From positions 1 to 5,880 of the forward strand of contig JAENXG010000155.1 of the NCBI GenBank assembly GCA_016649675.1: a stretch of DNA of 5,880 nt. The letters are read 5' to 3'. Shown here one piece after another: positions 1 through 5,880 of the stretch; the first letter of the stretch is position 1, and every line of letters starts with the position of its first letter. The translations under genes and the position numbers were made by a program. The stretch is from Methyloceanibacter sp. GTDB lineage: Bacteria > Pseudomonadota > Alphaproteobacteria > Rhizobiales > Methyloligellaceae. The notes under the pieces were generated by a model. That model was not told the origin of the DNA. It was given only the letters and a program-made list of their open reading frames with translations, and made no database searches.

Positions 1-251
1 CCATATTTCAGCTTCATCGCGATGATGGCGAGCGCGAGCCCAAGCGTGATGGCGTTGGAGATGACGATCGGCAGGTTCCCGATCAGGCAGCCGAACAGGA
101 GCCAGAACGCCACACCGGTGGCGAAGGACACATACATGAACAGCGAGATTCCCCTCGTCTCCTTGTGGCGGATGATGTGCAGCGCCTGGGGCACGAAGGC
201 GGCCGTGGTGAGCGTTGCCGCCACGCCTGAGACGAGGATCTCGATCGACAT
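1..251 (-). CDS. SemiSWEET sugar transporter (MtN3/PQ-loop family), 3' end cut by window edge
   Basis: SemiSWEETs are small inner-membrane proteins that dimerise to form a bidirectional sugar uniporter. Translating the minus strand from the ATG at 251 gives 83 residues with no stop before base 1. Three hydrophobic helices are visible, at about residues 5-27, 37-57 and 62-80. Helix 1 carries the Pro-Gln pair (P21-Q22) that names the PQ-loop family, followed by a basic loop (RHKETRG, 28-34) and the G-I-S start of helix 2. W50 and N66 match the Trp and Asn that line the sugar pocket in characterised SemiSWEETs. The family usually has 85-95 residues, so only a short C-terminal tail is missing. 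The start is supported by a GAGG at 255-258, although the 3-nt spacing is short. The gene begins 9 bp after the DUF1272 stop, so the two are probably co-transcribed. The substrate cannot be read from the sequence. Confidence 0.88.
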   Translation of the reverse strand, partial: MSIEILVSGVAATLTTAAFVPQALHIIRHKETRGISLFMYVSFATGVAFWLLFGCLIGNLPIVISNAITLGLALAIIAMKLKY

Positions 252-260
252 GGACCTCGC

Positions 261-569
261 CTAGCGGCTTTCTGGCGGAATGTCGCGGACCGTCTTGGCG
301 AAGCGGGCCACCTCCTCCGGGTCAAAGGAAAGGTGCACCCGTTCGGTCGAGGCGGGTCGCTTGGCTAGGCTGAGACCCTCGCGCCGCTCCGTCACCGGCC
401 GGATGGGGCGCGGGACGAACCCTCCACCGCAATTCGGACATACGTTGAATAGGACCCTATCCACGCAAGCGGCGCAGAAGGTGCATTCATAGGAGCAGAT
501 GCGAGCGTCGGTCGCATCCGGCGGAAGGTCCTTGTCGCAAGACTTGCAGTTTGGCCGCAGCTGCAGCAT
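261..569 (-). CDS. DUF1272 family small cysteine-rich protein
   Basis: This 102-residue protein has the DUF1272 signature: an N-terminal LRPNCKSCDKDLPPD block, then ARICSYECTFCAACV, then CPNCGGGFVPRPIRP. Eight cysteines (C8, C11, C25, C29, C32, C35, C44, C47), mostly in CxxC pairs, suggest binding of one or two structural zinc ions, as in a zinc ribbon. This is inferred from spacing. The family has no established function that I know of. Residues 59-102 form a polar, charged tail ending in a DIPPE motif, with no cysteines. There is no signal peptide or membrane segment, so the protein is probably cytoplasmic. The ATG at 569 has a strong AGGAG 6 nt upstream. The gene starts 35 bp after the aminopeptidase stop and ends 9 bp before the SemiSWEET start, so it could be the tail of the upstream operon or the head of a two-gene unit. 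Confidence 0.9.
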   Translation of the reverse strand: MLQLRPNCKSCDKDLPPDATDARICSYECTFCAACVDRVLFNVCPNCGGGFVPRPIRPVTERREGLSLAKRPASTERVHLSFDPEEVARFAKTVRDIPPESR

Positions 570-575
570 CGAGAT

Positions 576-580
576 CTCCT
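576..580 (-). promoter_or_regulatory. Ribosome binding site of the DUF1272 gene
   Basis: AGGAG on the minus strand, separated by 6 nt from the ATG at 569. It is the best Shine-Dalgarno match at any start in the window. It fixes the DUF1272 start and suggests that this gene is translated independently rather than by coupling to the aminopeptidase upstream. Confidence 0.8.
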
Positions 581-604
581 GGACTTGGCTTGATGCTCGC
601 GCCG

Positions 605-2422
605 CTAGCCGATATGCGCGGTGGCGTGGCGGAGCCAGGCCCTGTCGTCGCTGAGCAGCACCGGCTCGACCTCCCGCCGCACCCGCGCGTGATAGGCGTT
701 GAGCCAGGCAATCTCGAACGGCACGAGCTGCTTGGCGTCGATGAGACGGCGGTCGAAGGGTACGAGCGTCAGCGTCTCGAATCCCATCATCTCCCGCGTG
801 CCGCCGGCGATCTTATCGGGCGGCGTCACCAGCAGGAGGTTCTCGAGCCTGATGCCGTAATGATCCTCGCGGTAGAAGCCGGGCTCGTTCGACAGGATCA
901 TGCCGGGCTCGAGCTCGACGGTGCCGAGCCGCGACAGGCGCTGCGGCCCTTCATGCACCGAGAGATAGCTGCCTACGCCATGGCCGGTGCCGTGGTCGAA
1001 GTCCAGCCCTGCTTCCCAAAGGGGCCTCCGGGCGAACGGGTCGAGGTCCTGGCCGCGCGTGCCTTTGGGGAACCGTGCCGTGGCGATGGCGATATGGGCT
1101 TTCAGCACGAGCCCGTAGTGACGGCGCATCTCGGGCGTGGGCGCGCCGATGGCGACGGTGCGGGTCACGTCGGTGGTGCCGTCGGGATATTGGCCGCCCG
1201 AGTCGATGAGATAGAGCGAGCCCGCTTTCAGCGTGCGTTTGCCCTTGGTCGTCGGCCGGTAGTGGACGATGGCGCCGTTCGGGCCTGCCGCCGAGATGGT
1301 ATCGAAGCTGATATCCTTGAGCTGACCCGACTCGCGGCGGCAATCTTCCAGCCGGATCGCCGCGGCGATCTCATCGATCCGACCCGAGTCTCCCACCTCG
1401 TCGATCCAGGCAAGGAACCGCGCCATGGCCACGCCATCGCGCAAATGCGCTGCGCGCGCGCCTTTGATCTCCGCGGCGTTCTTGATGGCCTTGGACAGCA
1501 CGCACGGGTCGGCGCCGGGAACGAATTTGGCGCCTTCAGCCTCGAGTGCTTGGGCAAAGCGGATCGGCGCCGTTTCCGGGTCGAGCCGCACCCGCGCTTT
1601 GGCCTGCCCGAGCGCCTTGAGCTTGCCCATGAGCGCGTCGGGCGCAGCGATATCGAGAAATTCGCCAAGATCGCCGCGCACATTGCCGCCAACCTTGGCG
1701 GCCTCGATGAACAGGGTGGGTCTCCCATTCGCCGGCACGATGGCGAAGGCCAGCGCCACGGGCATGTGCCTGATGTCGCCGCCGCGGATGTTGAACAGCC
1801 AGGCGATGGAATCGAGCATGGTGAGGAGCACGGCGTCGGCCTTCTCCTGCCGCAGCAGTGTCTGTACGTCGCGGATCTTGTCTTGCGCGCTGCGCCCGGC
1901 GAATTCGAGGCCATGGGGCACGATCGGGGCTGAGGAGGGCTTCGGCCGCTCCTGCCATATCGCGTCGATCGGATTGGCGGCGACCGGCTCGAGCTTGATG
2001 CCGGCCTTGCCCAAGGTCTCGGTCAGGCGCTCAACCTCCTTGATGGTATGCAGCGCGGGGTCGTAGCCGACCGCTGAGCCCTTGTTGAGCTTTCCCGTGA
2101 GCCAGCTCGAGGCCTTGGCCTCCGGCGTCTGCAGCACCTCGAACAGGGTGGCGTCGGCTTGCGCGCGAGCCTGCAGGATGTAACGGCCGTCGACGAAGAG
2201 CGCCGCCGCCTTGTCCAACACGATCGCCACGCCGGCCGATCCGGTGAAGCCTGTGAGCCAGGCAAGCCGCTCGGCCGATGGGGACAGGAACTCGTCCTGG
2301 TGCTCGTCGCTATGGGGGACAAGGAAGCCCTTGAGCTTCCGCGACCTCAACTCCCGCTGCAACGCCTTGACCCGCTCGCCGCTTGCGCCCGGGGAACTCA
2401 CGTCATCGAAAATTTGATACAT
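605..2422 (-). CDS. pepP: Xaa-Pro aminopeptidase (aminopeptidase P, M24B family, long three-domain form)
   Basis: Cytoplasmic metallopeptidase that removes the N-terminal residue from peptides with proline in second position. The protein is 605 residues from the ATG at 2422. Two creatinase-like N-terminal domains (about 1-310) precede the pita-bread catalytic domain (about 315-540), which is followed by a C-terminal extension. This is the long eukaryotic-type (XPNPEP1-like) architecture rather than the roughly 440-residue E. coli PepP form. All five dinuclear metal ligands are present: D407 (IDSGG), D418 (TTDVTRT), H481 (GTGHG), E513 (NEPGF) and E527 (RLEN). The pocket histidines H387 (IVHYRP) and H490 (VHEGP) are also present. 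An in-frame TTG at 2443 would add seven residues. I prefer the ATG because MYQIFDD resembles the usual N-terminus of alphaproteobacterial homologues. Neither start has a strong ribosome binding site. The gene lies 34 bp after prmA. The gene symbol is conventional; pepP in E. coli denotes the shorter form. Confidence 0.93.
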   Translation of the reverse strand: MYQIFDDVSSPGASGERVKALQRELRSRKLKGFLVPHSDEHQDEFLSPSAERLAWLTGFTGSAGVAIVLDKAAALFVDGRYILQARAQADATLFEVLQTPEAKASSWLTGKLNKGSAVGYDPALHTIKEVERLTETLGKAGIKLEPVAANPIDAIWQERPKPSSAPIVPHGLEFAGRSAQDKIRDVQTLLRQEKADAVLLTMLDSIAWLFNIRGGDIRHMPVALAFAIVPANGRPTLFIEAAKVGGNVRGDLGEFLDIAAPDALMGKLKALGQAKARVRLDPETAPIRFAQALEAEGAKFVPGADPCVLSKAIKNAAEIKGARAAHLRDGVAMARFLAWIDEVGDSGRIDEIAAAIRLEDCRRESGQLKDISFDTISAAGPNGAIVHYRPTTKGKRTLKAGSLYLIDSGGQYPDGTTDVTRTVAIGAPTPEMRRHYGLVLKAHIAIATARFPKGTRGQDLDPFARRPLWEAGLDFDHGTGHGVGSYLSVHEGPQRLSRLGTVELEPGMILSNEPGFYREDHYGIRLENLLLVTPPDKIAGGTREMMGFETLTLVPFDRRLIDAKQLVPFEIAWLNAYHARVRREVEPVLLSDDRAWLRHATAHIG

Positions 2423-2456
2423 GGTCGGCTTTTGTAAGCTCAAAGGTCGCCCACGA

Positions 2457-3386
2457 TCAATCGCGCAAAACCCGCTCCCTGCGACGGGTTATCACCAAGG
2501 TCGTCCATCCATCGAGAATGATTCGCTTTTTGAGGCTGAAGCCAAAGGCGCTGTAACGCGCCTCGATGCCGCGCGCCTGGGCTTGCGTGATGCCGGAAAG
2601 AATGGCGGTGCCGTGCTGAGCGGTGTGCCGGGACATGGTGGGCGCGAGATCGTACAACGCCCGCTCGAGCAGATTGGCCAGCACGAGGTCGGGCTTCACG
2701 CGTCTGACAAGCGGATGGTTGAAGCCTGAAGCCTTGAGCGTGCGGACCAAGGGCCTGACGCCATTCTTCCGCGCATTGTCGGCGGCGATGGTCACGGCGA
2801 GAGGATCGTTGTCGCTTGCGAGCACGGGTCGCCGCAGCACCTTGGCCGCGGCGATGGCGAGAATGCCAGTGCCGGTGCCGATGTCGAGGATGCATCGCGG
2901 GCGGACGCGCTTCAGCGCATCATCCAGCGCGATGAGGCATCCGCGCGTGCTGGCGTGATGCGCCGTGCCGAAAGCTTGGCCGGCGTCGATCTCGATGGCG
3001 CGGCGATGCGGCGACACGCGGCCCCGGTCGTGGCTGCCATGGACGAGAAAGCGCCCGGCTCGCACAGCCCCGCGTTTTCCTTGCGAGAGCGTCACCCAAT
3101 CGGCGTCGGCAACTTCCTCGATGCGCAACGGCCCAAGGCCTTGGGTACCTGCGGCCTCCTCGATCAGCCGAAGCAGTGCATCGCGGTGCGGGACCTCTTG
3201 ATAGTGGGCGAACACCTCGACGCGCCCTTCGCCGAGATCGAACAAGCCCACGGCGACCGGAGACGGGTCGTGCGCCTCTTCGAGAGCCAGCGCGACGCGC
3301 TCGGCGCTCGTTGCGTCGGCGTCGATGGTTGCTTGGTAGATCGTCGCCGGTGCGGGGGGCGCCTCGGCCTCCTTGCGCGCGCTCAT
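2457..3386 (-). CDS. prmA: Ribosomal protein L11 methyltransferase PrmA
   Basis: S-adenosylmethionine-dependent enzyme that methylates amino groups of ribosomal protein L11 in the cytoplasm. The 309 residues are close to the usual family length of about 290-300. The N-terminal substrate-recognition region covers roughly 1-110, and a linker leads into the Rossmann-fold methyltransferase domain. SAM motif I is D168-I-G-T-G-T-G174, with the acidic motif at D192-N-D194. The active-site-like ANLL segment is at 237-240, and LSGI at 263-266 follows. The PrmA hallmark loop before motif I reads AFGTAHHAST (138-147). Homologues usually have FGTG followed by a histidine and threonines, so A142 replaces a conserved glycine. 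Its ATG shares 4 bp with the preceding gene's stop (ATGA) and no clear Shine-Dalgarno sequence precedes it, which fits translational coupling. Confidence 0.95.
   Translation of the reverse strand: MSARKEAEAPPAPATIYQATIDADATSAERVALALEEAHDPSPVAVGLFDLGEGRVEVFAHYQEVPHRDALLRLIEEAAGTQGLGPLRIEEVADADWVTLSQGKRGAVRAGRFLVHGSHDRGRVSPHRRAIEIDAGQAFGTAHHASTRGCLIALDDALKRVRPRCILDIGTGTGILAIAAAKVLRRPVLASDNDPLAVTIAADNARKNGVRPLVRTLKASGFNHPLVRRVKPDLVLANLLERALYDLAPTMSRHTAQHGTAILSGITQAQARGIEARYSAFGFSLKKRIILDGWTTLVITRRRERVLRD
3383..3386 (-). other. ATGA stop-start overlap between the TMEM143-like gene and prmA
   Basis: On the minus strand ATGA contains both the prmA start (3386-3384) and the TGA stop of the TMEM143-like gene (3385-3383). 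The bases just upstream show no purine-rich ribosome binding site. Termination-reinitiation is therefore the likely route for prmA translation, tying its output to that of the membrane protein gene. Confidence 0.85.
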
Positions 3387-4090
3387 GCTTTGGCAGGGGA
3401 AGAGGCGTTATCGAGACTGTCGACGTCGAGCAGCCGGTCCCACAGCGTATCGAGATGATCGCGGGCTGCCGCCGGCGCGATCGCCGTCAGGGTTCCGTCT
3501 TCATCGCTTGTGACCAGGCCGTCGGCGAGCAAGCGGCGCAAGGCGTCTTCGGCGTCGTAGCCGACAGTCGCCTGGCAGTGTTCCTTGAGGAAGCGGCCGA
3601 TTGCATCCTTGGCCTCCGGCAGCGCCTCGCGATGCGACGGCGATTGCGCGAGGAAGGCATAGAGCAGCATGTCCTCCTTGACGTCCTCCTCCTCCTCGGC
3701 GTTCTCGGCAATCAGCGTGAGCGCGCCGAGATTGTTGGCGAGGCTGCAGAAATAGAGGTTCTGCGCCAGCACCATCATGTAGCGGTTGCGGGTGTTGAAG
3801 AAGCCCATCACCTGGCGGAAGATCACGGCCGAAAGTCCGGCGACCGCTACGGCGAGGGTGAAGGGATTGGTGGCGGCAAGAAGCTTGGTCGCGGTCCCCA
3901 CCACGCCGGCCGCGGTGCCCCCGCCGGCGGTGACGAAGAGCCTCAGCTTGTCGAGGGGCCGAAACGAGATACGCGTGTTGGGGAACAGCATCTCGAGATC
4001 GACCTGGGGGATGCGTTTGAACACCTTGACGTAGATCTTGCCGCTCGAGACGCTGGGCGGCAGATGCTCCCGCCCACGTTTTGTTCTCAT
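3383..4090 (-). CDS. Short TMEM143/DUF3754-like membrane protein, apparently lacking the family's N-terminal half
   Basis: A 235-residue protein of unknown function. Residues 19-147 match, from family recall, the conserved core of TMEM143/DUF3754: a VFKRIP...EMLFPNTR entry segment (23-40), two hydrophobic segments (about 50-73 and 76-95), the FFNTRNRYMMVLAQNLYF block (97-114), and an acidic EEEEDVKED stretch (132-140) leading to LLYAFL. Residues 150-208 look like a small helical, possibly winged-helix, C-terminal region. Predicted location is the inner membrane. Family members, including the human mitochondrial protein, are usually above 400 residues, so the N-terminal part is absent. The frame stays open to 4468, but that part is an alternate frame of the helicase gene, so I start at the ATG at 4090, 22 bp after the helicase stop. 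No Shine-Dalgarno sequence sits at normal distance. The frame's composition fits the neighbouring genes. Confidence 0.75.
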   Translation of the reverse strand: MRTKRGREHLPPSVSSGKIYVKVFKRIPQVDLEMLFPNTRISFRPLDKLRLFVTAGGGTAAGVVGTATKLLAATNPFTLAVAVAGLSAVIFRQVMGFFNTRNRYMMVLAQNLYFCSLANNLGALTLIAENAEEEEDVKEDMLLYAFLAQSPSHREALPEAKDAIGRFLKEHCQATVGYDAEDALRRLLADGLVTSDEDGTLTAIAPAAARDHLDTLWDRLLDVDSLDNASSPAKA

Positions 4091-4112
4091 GGGGAAAGAC
4101 CCGTTTTTTTCC

Positions 4113-5880
4113 TCACACCCGCTCGACAAAGCTGTCGACGACCTTCTTGCTCCCGGCCTTGTCGAAATCGACGGTGAGCTTGTTGCCGTCCACCTGCGCC
4201 ACGTAGCCATAGCCGAACTTTTGGTGGAACACGCGCGTCCCGATCGCGAGGCCCGCACCCTCGGCGGTGCTCGCGGCCACCAGCGTGCCGTCGATGGTGA
4301 TAGGCTCGCGGCGCGGCGCCGACGGCGCGGCACCGCGTGGCCTATTCCTCTGCGCCCGCTGCCAGCCGGGCGTCTCGTAGAACCCATCGGCGAACAAATT
4401 CTCCGCCGTGTCGAAGCGGCTCGGCCCATAGCCGCCGCGGAAGCCCTTCTCCTCGACGACCTCCACATGGTCGACCGGCAGTTCGTCGATGAAGCGCGAG
4501 GGGAGCGCCTGCTGCCACTGTCCGTGGTTGCGGCGATTCTGGGCGAAGGTGATCTTGGCGTGCTTGCGGGCCCGTGTCAGCCCGACATGGGCAAGCCGGC
4601 GCTCTTCCTCCAGCCCCGACCGGCCGGACTCATCGAGGCTTCTCTGATGCGGCAGCAGCCCTTCGTCCCAGCCGGGCAGAAACACGGTGTCGAATTCGAG
4701 TCCCTTGGCGCTGTGCAGCGTCATCAGGCTCACGCGATCGGCGCCCTCTTCGGAGCTGGCATCCATCACGAGCGAGACATGCTCGAGGAAGCCCGCCAGC
4801 GTGTCGAACTCGTCCATGAAACGGATCAGCTCTTTCAGGTTCTCGAGCTTGGATTGCGCCTGCGGCGAGCGTTCGGCCTGCCACATGCCGGTATAGCCCG
4901 ACTCGTCGAGGATCAGTTCGGCAAGCTCGGTATGACGCGTGGTCTCGATCAGCGAGCGCCAGCGGTCGAATGACGCCATGAGGTCGAGCAGGCTCTTGCG
5001 CGGTTTGGGCTTGAGCTCCTCGGTCTCGGCGATCAGCCGCGCCGCCTGCATCAAGGGCACGGAGCGGGCGCGCGCCAGCTGATGCAGCGATTTCAGGCTG
5101 GCCTCGCCCAGGCCCCGCCGCGGCGTATTGATAATGCGCTCGAATTTGAGGTCGTTGGCCGGGTTCAGCGTCACCTCGAAATAGGCGGTCGCGTCCCTGA
5201 TCTCCTGGCGCTCGTAGAAGCGCGGGCCGCCGATCACCCGGTAGGGAAGCCCAAGGGTGATGAAGCGGTCCTCGAAGGCGCGCATCTGGAAGGACGCCCG
5301 CACCAAGATGGCGATTTCGCTTAGGCGATGGCCTTGCCGCTGTGCTTGCTCGATATCCTCGCCGATGAGCCGTGCTTCCTCCTCGTCGTCCCAGCACCCC
5401 TCGACCTCGACCTTCTCGCCCAATTCCCCGTCGGTGCGCAGCGTCTTGCCGAGCCGCCCCTTGTTGTGGGCGATGAGGCCCGAGGCCGCGCCGAGAATAT
5501 GGCCGGTGGAGCGATAGTTGCGCTCGAGCCTGATGATCTTGGCGCCGGGAAAGTCGGTCTCGAAGCGCAGAATGTTGTCCACCTCGGCGCCGCGCCAGCC
5601 ATAGATTGACTGGTCGTCGTCGCCGACGCAGCAGATATTGCCGGTGCCCTGCGCGAGCAGGCGCAGCCAGAGATATTGCGCCACGTTAGAGTCCTGGTAC
5701 TCGTCGACCAGCATGTAGCGGAAGCGCTGCTGGTATTTGGCGAGCACGTCGGGGTGCTCCTGGAACAGCCGCAAATTCTCGAGAAGCAGATCGCCGAAAT
5801 CGGCGGCGTTCAGCTCCTTGAGGCGCTTCTGATACAGCGCGTAGAGGTCGCGCGCTTTGCCATTGGCGAAGGCGAAGCTC
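4113..5880 (-). CDS. uvrD: UvrD/PcrA-type ATP-dependent DNA helicase (superfamily 1A), 5' end cut by window edge
   Basis: A 3'-5' DNA helicase acting in nucleotide excision and mismatch repair and in removing blocking complexes. The frame is open to the right edge, giving 588 visible residues. Walker A and the N-terminus lie beyond 5880. The TTG at 5774 is internal, because the 35 residues before it (with ADFGDLLLENL) are typical UvrD sequence. In visible numbering, motif II is VDEYQDSN (58-65), motif III GDDDQSIYGWRG (86-97), motif IV LERNYRS (118-124), motif V LMTLHSAKGLEF (385-396) and motif VI ERRLAHVGLTRAR (425-438). After a low-complexity linker rich in Arg, Pro and Ala (about 505-530), the last 43 residues (GTRVFHQKFGYG onward) form the Tudor-like tail known in PcrA/UvrD to contact RNA polymerase. 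It is the first gene visible in this co-directional cluster. Whether it functions as UvrD or PcrA cannot be separated from sequence alone. Confidence 0.95.
   Translation of the reverse strand, partial: SFAFANGKARDLYALYQKRLKELNAADFGDLLLENLRLFQEHPDVLAKYQQRFRYMLVDEYQDSNVAQYLWLRLLAQGTGNICCVGDDDQSIYGWRGAEVDNILRFETDFPGAKIIRLERNYRSTGHILGAASGLIAHNKGRLGKTLRTDGELGEKVEVEGCWDDEEEARLIGEDIEQAQRQGHRLSEIAILVRASFQMRAFEDRFITLGLPYRVIGGPRFYERQEIRDATAYFEVTLNPANDLKFERIINTPRRGLGEASLKSLHQLARARSVPLMQAARLIAETEELKPKPRKSLLDLMASFDRWRSLIETTRHTELAELILDESGYTGMWQAERSPQAQSKLENLKELIRFMDEFDTLAGFLEHVSLVMDASSEEGADRVSLMTLHSAKGLEFDTVFLPGWDEGLLPHQRSLDESGRSGLEEERRLAHVGLTRARKHAKITFAQNRRNHGQWQQALPSRFIDELPVDHVEVVEEKGFRGGYGPSRFDTAENLFADGFYETPGWQRAQRNRPRGAAPSAPRREPITIDGTLVAASTAEGAGLAIGTRVFHQKFGYGYVAQVDGNKLTVDFDKAGSKKVVDSFVERV

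Noticed and set aside
551..1933. A 460-codon open frame on the plus strand opposite the aminopeptidase gene
   Set aside because: It is antisense to a clearly recognised gene with all catalytic motifs. Its protein is rich in Arg, Gly, His and Ala with no recognisable domain, as expected for the complement of a GC-rich coding region.
4091..4110. Possible terminator: GGG-loop-CCC followed by seven T on the plus strand
   Set aside because: The stem is only about 3 bp and no plus-strand gene ends there. In the minus direction the run is A, not T, so it would not terminate the operon.
3176..4177. A 333-codon plus-strand open frame across prmA and the TMEM143-like gene
   Set aside because: It crosses two convincing minus-strand genes and their junction. 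The translation is Arg-rich low complexity without family motifs, so it is a mirror of GC-rich codons.
4091..4468. Upstream extension of the TMEM143-like frame to 4468 as a possible N-terminal half or overlapping gene
   Set aside because: These 126 codons lie in an alternate frame of the well-conserved helicase C-terminus and read as Arg/Ser/Ala-rich low complexity. They do not resemble the missing TMEM143 N-terminal region.
4038..4973. A 311-codon plus-strand open frame opposite the helicase 3' end
   Set aside because: It is antisense to helicase motifs V and VI and the Tudor-like tail, and has no recognisable domain of its own.
5774..5774. TTG at 5774 as the start of the helicase
   Set aside because: The frame continues upstream with typical UvrD residues to the window edge, and the Walker A region must lie further upstream, so the TTG is an internal leucine codon.
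1..5880. tRNA or rRNA genes, CRISPR arrays, insertion sequences, long repeats
   Set aside because: The window is almost fully occupied by six co-directional coding regions with gaps of 35 bp or less, and no repeat or inverted-repeat pattern was noticed by eye.

Overview
The window is GC-rich bacterial chromosome in which every supported gene lies on the minus strand, so it reads from right (5880) to left (1). The neighbourhood (a UvrD/PcrA-type helicase, a TMEM143/DUF3754-like membrane protein, PrmA, then a large M24 aminopeptidase P) and the protein flavours suggest an alphaproteobacterium, probably of the order Hyphomicrobiales. This assignment is inferred from family recall, not from a search.

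Layout in the direction of transcription: (1) 5880-4113, the C-terminal two thirds of a UvrD/PcrA superfamily 1 helicase whose start lies outside the window; (2) 4090-3383, a short two-helix membrane protein matching the C-terminal part of the TMEM143/DUF3754 family and lacking its usual N-terminal half; (3) 3386-2457, PrmA, the ribosomal protein L11 methyltransferase, overlapping the previous stop by 4 bp (ATGA); (4) 2422-605, a large Xaa-Pro aminopeptidase with all five metal ligands present; (5) 569-261, a small cysteine-rich DUF1272 protein with a strong ribosome binding site; (6) 251-1, a SemiSWEET sugar transporter whose last few residues fall off the left edge.

Gaps between genes are 22, -4, 34, 35 and 9 bp, so nearly the whole window is coding and no stretch over 300 bp lacks a gene. 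The spacing fits one read-through transcript or two adjoining ones (the first four genes, then DUF1272-SemiSWEET). No convincing terminator or promoter separates them. The first four are a housekeeping set (DNA repair and transcription-linked helicase, ribosome modification, peptide turnover) with an uncharacterised membrane protein among them. The last two form a small zinc-ribbon-like protein and transporter pair. I found no RNA genes, mobile elements, CRISPR arrays or long repeats. The least ordinary element is the short TMEM143-like gene. I see no evidence for a wholly new system here.
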